Assembly: GCA_013399015.1 (NCBI GenBank)
Contig: VWZX01001164.1
Span: 982,874 to 1,046,873 of the forward strand
DNA: 64,000 nucleotides
Direction of reading: 5' to 3'
From: Galbula dea
Lineage: Eukaryota > Chordata > Aves > Piciformes > Galbulidae
This document shows positions 27,840 to 39,594 of the stretch, piece after piece. The translations under genes and the position numbers were made by a program. The first letter of the stretch is position 1; each line of letters starts with the position of its first letter. The notes under the pieces are model-generated. The model was given only the letters and a program-made list of their open reading frames with translations. It was not told the origin of the DNA and searched no databases.

Positions 27840-28130
27840 AGAAATAACGGCCGCATTCATCCCAGAAGGAGCTCCCGCCTGCCCCTCGCTGCGAGCACAA
27901 CACACCACCTTGCAGAAGGCCGCTCGGTGGCGGTAAGGGGGAGGGCGGGGGGCGGCCGCAGGACCCCTCCGCGTTCAGCAGGCCTGTCTGCGCGCGGCGG
28001 GGCGGGGTCGGGGACAGGGCCGGAGCCTAGCTGGGCCGTGTCTGTGTTGGTGTTGGCCCCGCCGTGCCGCTCCTCGGGCACCATCTAGTGACGGCTCCGC
28101 GGCCTCGCAGAGGCCTCGCAGTCTGCTGCT
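27840..28130. promoter_or_regulatory. Isolated CpG island, candidate promoter of an unannotated transcript
   Basis: About 290 bases that are strongly GC-rich and dense in CpG, within A+T-rich surroundings. It has a GC box GGGGCGGGG at 27999-28007, several GGCGG/CCGCC motifs, NotI-like GCGGCCGC, and a good plus-strand splice donor CGG|GTAAGG-like sequence with GT at 27933-27934. No adjacent coding exon is evident on either strand. In mammals a long noncoding RNA gene lies between HS2ST1 and LMO4 (remembered as LINC01140), so a noncoding transcript start is plausible. Direction cannot be settled from sequence. Confidence 0.6.
28101..28121. repeat. Tandem GGCCTCGCAGA duplication at the edge of the CpG island
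   Basis: Two nearly perfect 11-base copies in direct succession, rich in CpG. Confidence 0.85.
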
Positions 28131-31100
28131 GACCGTAGGCTTGTATAGCATGTGTTGTTACAGAAGCCTTTAAAGGAAACGGAACCATTAAGATTAGGTT
28201 GTTCTTATCCTTTAATGCTTCGGCCTCGTCTGAGAACCGAAGAGTAAAGGGTAGCCAAGCAGGGGCTAAGGGTGTGGGGTAAAAGCAACGAGTTTGTCCC
28301 TGCTGAGTGCTCCCATTCCTGAGCTTGCAACCCCTGGTGCTGCCTCCCACAGTTTAGAGCCTGATAAAGACTGAGCTTAGCAGCTAATGATTTATCTGTC
28401 CTCAGGTTTAGCTTTGAGTGCCATCAGATTAAAGACCCTTTGGCAAGTCTGAGAGATAAAAAGCACAAATCATCTTTCTGATTACCAGTGATGTCTCTGC
28501 AAATGTAGGGCCTTGTCCTGCTCTGACGAAATGATCCCAGGGCTCTCCAGTAGCACAGGACTTCAGTCGTTTGTCGGCCAGATCATGCTGTATGTTAGAG
28601 CTAACAATAACAAAAAATTCCTGTATGCCCTCCGGAAAGCCATTGTGTCCTGCCATGCTTCCATTTTCCCCTTTATAATGAAAAGCTAAGTACTTTTTCA
28701 AAGTGTAAAAATCCAGTGCTGTTTGCATGATACTAACCTCTAAATATTCCTCCTTTTCTAACACATTACATGATTTCTGTCCCCGATGAGCTCAACTGCT
28801 ACTCCATCACCTCTTAAGTACTGCTTAGAGAAAAAAACAAAATGTCTGTGACTGAACATAGTTTTTTGTAAACCTTTCCCAGGAACATTCTCCACTGTGT
28901 CCGAAGTGACACCAGAAAGCACTGGCATCACTATCTGCTGACGTACAGCATCCTAGTGAGGACAAACACAAACCATCCGCACAGTCCTGGGACAGACAGA
29001 GCGCTCAGTCACCAGCCTGCCATACCAATAGTATTCATGCACATTCAACTTCACAAGGAGGAAAAGGATTAGCAGCACTTCTGATCAAAGCAGGAGACAG
29101 CGCAAGTTTAAAACGGCTTTCCCATGGCCACAAAGGAAATCTGTAGTGAAACAGAGGGTATGACCAGAGACTTGTGACTGTGGCTCATGCTGGGAGTGGC
29201 AAGCAGTCACCCCTTCAGCAGCGCTGGAAGGGCACACACACATACTTCTGAGATACGAACACAGAGCAAGCTTAATGCCTTTCATTGGCATAACCTATCA
29301 GCAACACAGTTGCAATAGGCCTAAAAAGTGAATTAAAGTGAACTCCCTCTCTGCATTTGCATTGGATTGCTTTGCTTTTGACTTTGTTTCTCATAAGGAC
29401 AGCATTATTTAAATCTAGTGGACTGAACTTTAGAAAGAAAATAAATTCTTATATCTATACATTAACACACAGAGCACACCCCTCAAAACAGGTCTTTTGC
29501 CTTCCATGAGAGTCACCTGCAACATGCAGCCACAGAAGGTTTTTCTCCTGTGTGTGCTGGCCAGCAGCAGTTCCAGGCAGCATCTAATTTCACTGATTTC
29601 CCAAAGATAACTGCATTAGCACAGATCCCTGCCTGAGAAGACTGAGAAGTTGGACCAAACACAGGACACATGCAGCATCCCCAACAAGGAGGCCAAAGGA
29701 GGCAGCAGAGCCACAGGCTGCTGCTGCACTGGCAGGAAGGTGATTGCTCAGAAGCAAAGGCGATGGCAGCAAACTCCTATTGAGCACCACTGATGTCATG
29801 TGCCCTGGAGAGAAAGATCTTTGTATACCCATAAAAACTGAAAAGCTTCTTTTGAAAAGAGATGTGGAAACACCCAGGTTCAAACAACGTTTTATGAGGA
29901 GAGTTGGAGTGCACTCGGCTTGTAAAACAGCCTAACAGTAGTGGCAGGCTACCGCCTGATGCGCTGCTTGAGCAAAGGTATCTCATGGTGCTGTATAATC
30001 AGGATATGCAGCAAGTTTTATGACAGGGATACCACTGTCAAGAGATGATTGAATAGCTTTTCACACAAGGAGCAAATGACAGACCTTGTCAGAGATCAGC
30101 AAGGGGAAAGACAGAGATGGTCGTTTACCTTGACATGTTTCTTCCACACAAGCCAAACTAATTGCACATGTCAAAAGGAAAAGGCAACACATGGCTTTTG
30201 TCCACTCCCGATAACGATCAGATAAGGCTCTTCCTATCTTCTCCATCAGCCCTTCCTCCAGCATAGCATGCAGAGGAGGAAGAAAATACAGTTTGAAGGT
30301 CAGGTAACGGCCTAATTAAAGCAGAATTCCAACTTCAACACTGGAGCCCTACCATTTTAAAGCACACTGCTGTGTCAGGCTGTCAGTCGTGGTTTAGTGC
30401 ACTGGTGCTGTTAGCACATCCCTAGTCATACGGTCTTTGGCTTAACATGGGTCAGCTGACATGCAGGTTTCTAAACTGCAGCAAGTGCAAAGAGACACGT
30501 TAATTTAAAAGTAGTTATTGCCCTGCAAAAGGCACCTACCCTCAACCCCTGTGGCAACAGGGAGAGCTTGCAGATGTTGTGAAAGTAGGTCTCCCCTTTA
30601 GGAACCAAACTGTGAAATGGATGATCAGGGATGAGGAGGACATTACAATGGCCTTTGCAGCAAGTGGTTGGGCAGAATTTAAATCTTTTGCTTGCTCAGA
30701 GGCCCCAAAAGACTGCAGCGATTCAGTGAGAATGGAGAGCCCTGGGGGCATTGCTCTCCAAAGCAGATGTGATGCTACAGCCCTTAACATGTACAGGTGC
30801 ACATTTGTGGCACAACGAGCATAGAAGAAGGTAATATTCCTTTTGACAGCATTACTGCAAGGCAAGGGCACAGGTGCTATTTGGCATGCTTTTAGTTGAA
30901 CACAAGCCTTAATTTATAGCAAAAAATTAAAGGTTGTTTTGGCATGATCTCAGTCCAACAACCTTGTGCTTTCTCTTTGTATGACCAGTCCTTGCTGGGG
31001 CAGGGGAAAATGTTTGCTTTCTTTTTTTCAAAATGAAGCAAAAATAACCTATCTTTATCTGGTTAAACATTAGTAGAATTTGGGCAAAAGGGATGTTGGC

Positions 31101-34100
31101 CTGAGAACACAAGTGGTCAGGTTCTATGTAATATGGTGCTTTCTACATCTCCCAATTCTTCCCACCAGCTGCATACTTCACCATAAGGCTATCTGAAGCA
31201 CTCACTCGACAGTACTCTGAAACACGCCTGACTGCAGTGGCTACAGATGTCTAAAAGGATTGGATCACCTTCTTTGATCTTTTTCGCTTTAGTTTTTAAA
31301 GTGGCTAACATAGCAGACAAACTAAGAAGGTAATCATGGTATTTCTTTTCTCTGATCACTTAAAACCACAGATGCAAGAATCAGACTAAGGGAGACAAAA
31401 GCAGGCGCAACTGCTGCACTCTAATCCCCTAACGGTCAGCACAGACAGCTGTTCCTGTTCTGACTCTTTTCCAAATGAGTCAAACCAGTTAGTTCCAACT
31501 TTCAGAGTGTTGCTGTATGTTGCTTTATTTCCCACATAGGGGGCTAGGATTCATTTTGGAGCTTCAGCCAATGACAGCAAGTTCAGGGGATTTGTAACTC
31601 AAGACCAGCACTGCAAATACAGTGCTCCTCAAAACAACTATTACAGCTCTTTGACCTTTCTTGGTGCCTGGAACATGACAGGCAAGTGCAAAATTTAAAT
31701 TCTCTATTAAGACACACATTATTTTGTTATATTACAATGTTAGAGGTTAGTATACATTATTTTTGAGCATTAGTCATGCCAAGGTAGAAAGATATACAGG
31801 AAAAAGTTCAGTGAAGAGGCATAGGAGAAGCCCTTGCAGGGCTCAGGAGGTCTCAGCTGAATTCCTGGCTCCGCCACAATGGTCTTGCATAGCTGTAGGC
31901 AATTCACCTATATCAACAGCCCTGCTACATTTGCAGGCACCACACTCCCGGCTTAGGAATGCAATTGAAAAGCCCAATCTTGCCGTTATACCAGCATGAA
32001 ATCAGTATCAAAACACCACAGCAGGCATACCCACCAGGCCAGGGCCCTGTTCTTCAAAATTGTTTCTGTTTGCTCTTCCTGACTGCTGGAAGCAGTGTTC
32101 TCACTGCTGGCAGAAATAGGGCTCCAGCCAGGCCATTCCCTTTCCTTCATGGGCCATTCCTGCTGAAGTGCCACTGGGTCCACTGCTGTAGCTTGGCAAG
32201 GGGTGAGCCTGTACATAGGCAGCAGGAAGGATCTGAAGATGCAGATTCTCAGGACAGATAAATCCCATCTGTGTTTCAGTGCCTTACCTGTGACACAGGA
32301 TACAGTAACAGGATTTTCTAACAAAAACATTGCAAAGGCTAAGAGGACTCTTTACAGTCACAGGCCAGTCCTGCTTACCAACAGGCTTCCTTTGGATCTG
32401 CAGCAGTATTGGTTTGTGTGCCAATAATACTTCTGTGCGATAATACTAACACAGCTTGTAAACCAAGTTATGTACAAAGAACAAGCATCTATATTGTTCC
32501 CAAGTAGGAAAAGAAAGCTCTTACCTGAGGGAGAGACTTCTCTACTGGATAGATCATGATGATGACAGATGCCCAGAAACGGCTAGAAAGACAAGAAGTG
32601 CCAGATGCAGGAATTCACCCTCCATCTACGTTAGTCTACTTGCTTCACGTGCAGGGTGAAATATCTGTCACTGATGAGTAACTGCGGGGAAGTTGCTTAA
32701 ACTTCTCAGCTATGATCTATGTCATCCGACAGACTGGAAAACCACCATTCCTAGAAATGGACACTGATATTCCACAACTAAACTTCCTTCTGCTTTTCAG
32801 TAGGTAAATCTTCACCCAGAAGCCAGTTTTGCCCATCCTGCATATTCTTCACAGAAATTTAAGATATGAACAAATGTTGCTAATAAATCTTATTATTTGA
32901 TGCATTAACAGACAGCTGATATATTGACAGTTGAAGCCCAAAAAACAATCTGCAGAAACCTAAGAAACACTCCTAATCTGAAGGGATGTTCTGAAAGAAT
33001 TCTGTCAGGTTTTGAAGTTATGTGGGTGGGGGCTTGCCCCAGCTTTGGGCAGGTGGAGAAATTTGCTTTGTTTTTCATTTATGTTGCTTAAACTTTGTTT
33101 CTCAAAAATCTTTTAAGATTATGTTGCTGCTGTGGTTTTTATGGTGCCAACATCACAGGAAAACCAGCTATTTATTCCTTGAGGGTTCCCCCTGCCCCCA
33201 CCTGATTTGGGAAGAACAGCAGTACAGGGGTTTTTTTGATTTATATGGAAAGAGGAAATCACCCTGGGCAAAAAGTCTACAGTCAGCAGAAGCAGCACTT
33301 TGTCTTCAAAGACTTAAACACAAGGCTACCAAATGATTCATGTTGCTAACTCATGTTGTTCTAGCAGATGAGAATATGAAGAGGAAACGATTTTTAAAAA
33401 AATTGTTAGAAATGTATTTCCACAACAAGGAACAATAAAAACTAATTTTCTGGGTGGTTTTAAAAGAATAAAGTCAACAATTACAAATTTAGATGCCAAA
33501 CTGTTGATGGATGCTAATGTCTTGGCATCAAAACTACGTATTCTACTTTCCTAGAAAGTTATTGATAATTGCTCAACCTGAAAAAAACCACCCATGAAAA
33601 ATTTATTAGATAACTGTGTATTAACATAAATTATACATTCCAGCTTCACATTTGAAAAACTGACAAATACTATTATCACAACACTTAGTTTGCATTGCTT
33701 TTAGCTATGGAATATCACAGACTCCAAGAAACTTTAGAATATCCTGTATGGCTACAATACTCAGGTCCCCATTTCCTAGTCTTCAGTAGTATCATTGGAA
33801 CTAGACAGTGAGACTTCAAATTGTCAATCATTATTTGAATCTGGAAAAACAAAATGAGATTGACATGAGGGAGAGCATACCAACACAGCCATAGAGAAAA
33901 GCACACTCTTTTGGATTTTGAACACACCTTTTTTCGTACAAGAAAACACAAGAAAAAGAACAAGTTCAAATCAACATACATAAGCAGAACATAAACCAAT
34001 GAAATGACTTTGAACAATCATCTCAATGTCTATGATAATCCATGACAGCAGGGTTCCCCTCTCCTCTCTCAGTCACAAGGTACATGATTGTCTTGGAAAA

Positions 34101-34578
34101 TACTGTTGTTAAAGGTGCAATAAGCATTAGTATCAGGATCTTTCATTGCAGAAAGCTCTTAAATTTGTTTCTGAAGAACTAGAACTGAGTAAAGCCCAAG
34201 CAGGAGCACTCAACAGATGCTGAGAGGCCATTTCAGACACACAAAGAAACTGGGTTTTGAAAGTGCGTTTGCTGCTTGGGCATGCTTTGCTCCCTCTGAC
34301 TACTGACAAGGTTTTCAGATTTGGCTTCCAAAACTACCTTTGAATCTTTTTGTCTTTGTAATTCACTCCCCATTGATTTTGGTATGATCAAGCAATGAGA
34401 ACTATCACTAAATATGTGTAGACACACTTGCACACATACATATATGTATGTAAGAAAACATTCCTGGATGGGTGAGTTGGGGAGGAGGGGATATGGAACC
34501 AAAGTTACACATGAATTGGCTGCAAAGCTTTAGTTAATAAACTTGTTGACTGCAGCCTGATCAGGACCTTTTGATTTA

Positions 34579-34634
34579 CAAAAAAAACCCCAAACCAAAA
34601 AAAAAAACCCAAATAAAAAGCCCCCAAGCCCCTC
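34579..34634. repeat. A/C-rich low-complexity tract
   Basis: Long A runs separated by CCC and CC, followed by C-rich sequence. It resembles the tract at 54936-55012. Confidence 0.88.
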
Positions 34635-36780
34635 AACACAAGTTAAATATCCTTGCTAGACGAAGTGACTGTCAGATACATGGGCAAATAGATCTGCACC
34701 ATTGCATACACAAGCTAATTCAGGACAATACGTGAGCACTAACTCCAAAATGCATGACAGGGACCTATGTTGCCACCAAACTCTCAGAGGTGATCCTGAA
34801 TAAACAGCAAGTGTGATAAATTCCATATTGGAGCGTGATCTCATGTCCTACAACAATACCTGTAAGATAAGACTTGTCCTCTGGAAGGCCTGTGAAGGAA
34901 TGAAACCTATTATGCTATCTCACAGAGCCAGCTGAGAAAAGGGAGAGGCCGAACACAGATGTCACACAGTCTCATACATTTTCCATACACTTGGAGGAGG
35001 GGAAAAAAAGCACACTGACAAAGAATGTTTGCTGGGATGGTGGGGACACTGATAGTGTGTCATAGCCTATCTATGAGAAGTGTCACCACCTGGTTTGCTC
35101 TGTTTTTAAGGGGGGGGAAAAAATCCTAATTTGTCTTAAAAAAAAAAGAACCAACAACAAAATCAAGTCCCCCAAAAACCCAACACAAAAGCTTTGTTGA
35201 AAAGTCTTGTGAAAAAACAATGTTTATGGCAATTTTTACTAAAAGTAATCCTCAGGTTCCCAACCATCTCTCCAAAGTAGCCTTTAGTATTAACAGATGT
35301 CTGATTGGAATCTGCCTGAGACAGTGAACTCATTCTGAATGGACACCAAAAAAGCACACAATTTTTGTTTCACATAATCTGAGCATAAGATGCTTTCTCC
35401 CAGACATCATGTATTTGACTTCTGTTATGCAATTACTGACTATTTAATCTTCAAGAAGCAAGGACCACAAATAAAGAGTGGACAAGCCTCCCAGTCAATG
35501 TAATTTGCTTTTCCAGGTCTATAGCCTATCTATGAGAAGTACCAGAGCAAAGTGCTGGGGTTATAAAAAGCAGACATTTCATTGTACAGGCCTTGCTTAT
35601 GATAGCAGCAGCCCTGATGGCTGCAACTCTGAATTCATTAGTTTAGTCAAGGGAAGGCACTGATGATCCAAAGTAGATAATTAGACCAATGATAGTCATC
35701 ATAGCTACTAATTTAAGGATCTAGTGCAATCTCATATAGTAGTTTATAGTTCTGCCTGCATTTTCTTCTGCTTTCTTCAGATATTCTCTTCACAGATACA
35801 TATATACCCTCTCTCACCACATAGACTGCTCTACATGTTTGCCTGTGCATTCACTCATAGTTACACAGTGCAGTGAGGCAGTCCTGGCAAAGCCAGCCTG
35901 TAACTGCACAAATCTCTAGCAGTTAAGCATTTCTTTTCCCCTTGCCAATTCTCCAAGTCACGCAACATTTTAAAAGTTATTAAATTCTAAATAAAGGAGA
36001 TTAAGGATGCCAAATTCTATTCTGTGCTAAAAGTGGCAATCAGTATTTGTCAAGACAATAATGTCTTTAGGGCCAGAAGACTATTATTCTCTAGACTAAT
36101 TCTTTTCTTTTTTTGGTAAAGACAATTCACAATATTTTCCAGTAACTGCTGCATCAAAGCCAGAGTACTGGTTGAATTAAAGCATTCAAATTATCATAAC
36201 AAATTAGGTTTGTTTCTCTCTCAAAATAATACAACAGTGCTTTCCCTTATCAATACTGAATTCGTGTTTGAAATACAGTGCTTTTTTTAGCTGAAACACA
36301 CAGATAGGTTCTAACAGCAAGGTGAAACAACACATGCACGTATACAGCGAGGTACCATTTCTTAAAGCATCAGAGGAATGCAATACCTGTATACCTGAAT
36401 TATAACCACAATTCACATGAATCACCATTTTAATGTATTTTGCTCCAAGATGTATTTGTGGGTTGTTTTTTTTTTTCCCCCCCATCAGGAAGGTGGGTAG
36501 TTGTTCTTTGTGCAATTATTTTGACAGTCATATTTATTATGAGAAGTTAATGTCTGTCTGTAGCAAACCTGAGAGTGGATTCAGGACCAGCCTTGTAAAC
36601 ATGCAGAAAAAGGGCAGAGAATATTTATCGCAGTATTTTCCATTTTTATGAGGATGCAGATGGTTATTATGACAAGGTGAAAGGTCTCAAAGCCTTCATT
36701 TTTAGGCCACAGGTGTTCTTTGTAAAGTTTTTTTTTAATAAAGAGTATTATTAGTCCTTTAAATTAGCTCTTATTGAAAG

Positions 36781-36805
36781 TTACCACATCTGCGTTATGT
36801 GGTAA
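36781..36805. repeat. Perfect 9-bp inverted repeat with RUNX-like cores
   Basis: TTACCACAT, a 7-base spacer, then ATGTGGTAA. Each arm holds the RUNX core (ACCACA / TGTGGT). It could be a paired binding site or a small hairpin in RNA. Confidence 0.85.
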
Positions 36806-37101
36806 TGAAGCCAGGGGGAGGTCATAGCAGGGGACTTGTGCTTGAAGAAAACATCTGGACATTGCTTTGACATTCACTAGCAACTTCTTGTATTTTAATA
36901 AGAAATAAGGAAATTATACTGAAATCAAATGCAAGATTCAAACAAACGAAATGAAAATACAGGACCTGAAAAAAAAAATCTACCTCTGAACAAAATCTTT
37001 CCCTCCTTTCACTCTTCCCATGAATTCCAACTGATGAGATTAATTAATTACCTGTGAAAATGGCTGCATCAGTTAAAAAAAATATTCAACCAGTATTTAA
37101 C

Positions 37102-37133
37102 ACATATCTATAACCCTACATATCTATAACCCT
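37102..37133. repeat. Perfect 16-bp tandem duplication
   Basis: ACATATCTATAACCCT occurs twice in direct succession with no mismatch, so the duplication is probably recent. Confidence 0.95.
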
Positions 37134-38109
37134 GTCTTTCACAGGAAAAGCTACTGTCATTTTAAATAAAGCATGTTTTTTGGCTGTTTTGTTTACTTCA
37201 TCACCTCAGAAATAGGTGCAATGACCTTTGGAAGTCCTGTACCTCCAATATAGGCATTTTTTACCTCCACTTCCTCCTGGCCAATATAAGCAGAGACACT
37301 TTGTTTCCTGCACACAATTACAGCTATCACTTCCACAGATGGAAGCAAGGAAAAGTTCACTTGCAATGAAAGGGGAGGTTGAAAAGCCAGCAAAATCTTC
37401 AAGTGGAAGTTGCTGAGTAACTGCACGATGATTCTTAATCATCAAGGCTGAAATCTAAGTATTTAGGAACTATTGCATCTGGCTGGGCCAGATTCAGCTC
37501 CAATACTGCATGCAGCTAGGAATGTTTATAGAGCAATGGTTACAGTATGTATCAGAATTCCGTCCCCATGCTCACCATGTTTTCTTGTTTTAAGTGCTTG
37601 CTTACAAATGCAAATGATACTTCTATGCTACTCAAGTTCTTATACCATACTGACCATTGCAGTAACTGAGTTTCTTCCACTACCACAATAATCAGATAGG
37701 TCGTTTGTTCCCTCAGGCAGGGAAGCACGTATGTAGCAAAGCACTGTTTTAATGCCAGTTTTCTATTATCACAAATCTCATTTTTAATACCAAGAACTTT
37801 TCTTTGATACTTTAAGAACAGTACATAAACCTCTAAAAATTTATTACATTTCTGGCCAGAAAGCCCAATGCAAATTCTAAAGTTCCATAAATATATTTGG
37901 TTATAGCTATATGAAATTATTACAGATGAGCTACACTCCAGCTTACCCCTCCCTCTAAAATCACAATAGCTGCCAATAGAGTTCACAATACTACATAACA
38001 ACATCTTCTAGGAAAAAAACCCAAAAAAACCAAAAAACCATTTAATGTGAATGTGACATGCAAATATTAAGACAGGACACCAGACTTCTTTCCCCTTCCC
38101 ACTGGGTGT

Positions 38110-38115
38110 TTTATT
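38110..38115 (-). terminator. Candidate distal poly(A) signal AATAAA
   Basis: The minus strand reads AATAAA, followed within about 10-50 bases by a G-rich stretch and then GTCTGGTGTCCTGTC, which fits a downstream GU-rich element. It is the best-looking of four AATAAA signals below the HS2ST1 stop codon. No transcript data are available. Confidence 0.35.
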
Positions 38116-39360
38116 TTACAGCATTTGCATTAGGTAATCAACTGAAACACTTCAACAACAGAAAGCTGGCAGCATAGTAAGAAAAAAATGGAGATTATTT
38201 CTCAAACAGCTGTGACAAAGTGGTTTCAAGTTGGAATAGTATTGCACAAATGGATCAATTTACGGAGGGTGAGTGGGAGTGAGCATCTTCAACATGGATT
38301 GTGAGGAAAAAAGGCACTATTTAGCTGTATGTGTTTAAAAAGAAAGTAAGTCATGAAGCACAATCCATGTTTTTCAAAATTACATTCAGTACTGCTTTAG
38401 AAATGCTCATAAACCTGTCTCTCTTTACAGAAGCTACAGAAAGCTGCTGATGTAAATATCTGTCAGTACAAGTGTATGAACATTATTAATTATGCTCCAG
38501 AAAAGTCTCAGGAAGAGGGCTCTTTCCATAAATACCGCTGCAAAGATGACATAGTTGCACAGGCTCCGAGTAAAGGAAGCATCCATGTAACTAAGCAGCC
38601 TTACAGTTTCTTTCAGTTCAACCTCTAGTAGTCGTAAAATATGCTCTAATTGTGAAGACTTAAATTGGCAGTGCACTTGAACCAGGCTTTTCCTCTGACT
38701 GCTTAAGTGGCACAGTTCTGACAGCATCATCCCTACACCTTTTTGTCATATACACATTTAGCAACACCAGGTAAGCTTAATGGAAAAATGTTAACAGATT
38801 TGTAACAGAAAATAATTGAATTTTCCCTGATATAAAGTAGAACTGCTATAAGTAAATGTTTATTCCTAGAAAGTAAAAATAGCTAAGTACCCAAAAAAGG
38901 CATTTCAACCAAACAGGATGGGCTGCTTCTTCCTCTCCATATAGTATAGCTATAAATTTTCACACCTATTAGAAAACACAGCCATGATCAGCCTACCATT
39001 AACAGAGAGACCACTTGAAAATTATCCAAGAGTAAGTAGGAATGTGCACATAGGACATTTTGCACTGTAGCCTTGTGATCTGCTTGTAGATGCACTAACA
39101 CAATAAGAGTGAAATTCTTGTTGTATGGCTGCAGACTTATGGGAAGGAGTTAAAAACACTGCTGTTCTCCTGCCAATACTGCCCAGTGTATCACAAGTGG
39201 TCCAGGCGTGCTCTGATTATGGCTGTGTAGTTACCAGCACATATGGACCTACTGCCGTTATGCTGACATGAACAGTTCCAACAGCGCTACAGTTTTGCAC
39301 GACATCTGGGCTTTAATTTTGTACAAAAAGTACAGAACAGTGTAACAAAACCTACTCTCA

Positions 39361-39376
39361 AATATATATATATATT
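39361..39376. repeat. Short (AT)n microsatellite
   Basis: About seven AT units inside the probable HS2ST1 3' UTR. Confidence 0.9.
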
Positions 39377-39588
39377 CATAAGCATTTCAGCACCGTTCAA
39401 ATGAACTTAGCCCTGCAAAAAGCCAGTCTCGTTCCTGTGCAGAGACTACAGTGACTTCAGTTAAAAGATCCACATTCAGGAGGCTGCATAGCAAAGTTTA
39501 CTGATCATACAACCTGCAACAACCAAAATCCATGTATTGCTGCTTTTCACTATAAATCATTTTGGGAAAGTACACAAGATACATTCTG

Positions 39589-39594
39589 TTTATT
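39589..39594 (-). terminator. Candidate proximal poly(A) signal AATAAA
   Basis: The minus strand reads AATAAACAG and is followed by TGTATCTTGTGTAC, a GU-rich segment. Use of this site would give a 3' UTR of about 2.9 kb. It is an alternative to the signal at 38110. Confidence 0.25.

Larger units (their letters stand above)
28131..38089. other. Intergenic sequence, no gene seen
   Basis: About 10 kb between the CpG island and the probable end of the HS2ST1 transcript. It has A/C-rich tracts at 34579-34634 and near 35140-35190, a tandem 16-mer at 37102-37133 and an inverted RUNX-like pair at 36781-36805. No coding gene, tRNA or transposable element was recognised. Confidence 0.5.

Noticed and set aside
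28429..28764. 111-codon minus-strand frame next to the CpG island
   Set aside because: Attractive because of its position, but there is no recognisable domain, and position alone is not evidence of coding.
33492..33529. 8-bp inverted repeat GATGCCAA...TTGGCATC
   Set aside because: Short arms and a 22-base loop; the arms are in the wrong order for an NFI dimer site, and such repeats arise often by chance.
37552..38004. 150-codon minus-strand open frame just below the HS2ST1 3' UTR
   Set aside because: Low-complexity hydrophobic and serine-rich translation of A+T-rich DNA; no homology recognised and no splice evidence.
38434..38730. 98-codon minus-strand open frame with helix-like composition
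   Set aside because: Lies in the probable 3' UTR and has no known family. A coding role would need conservation of frame across birds, which I cannot test.
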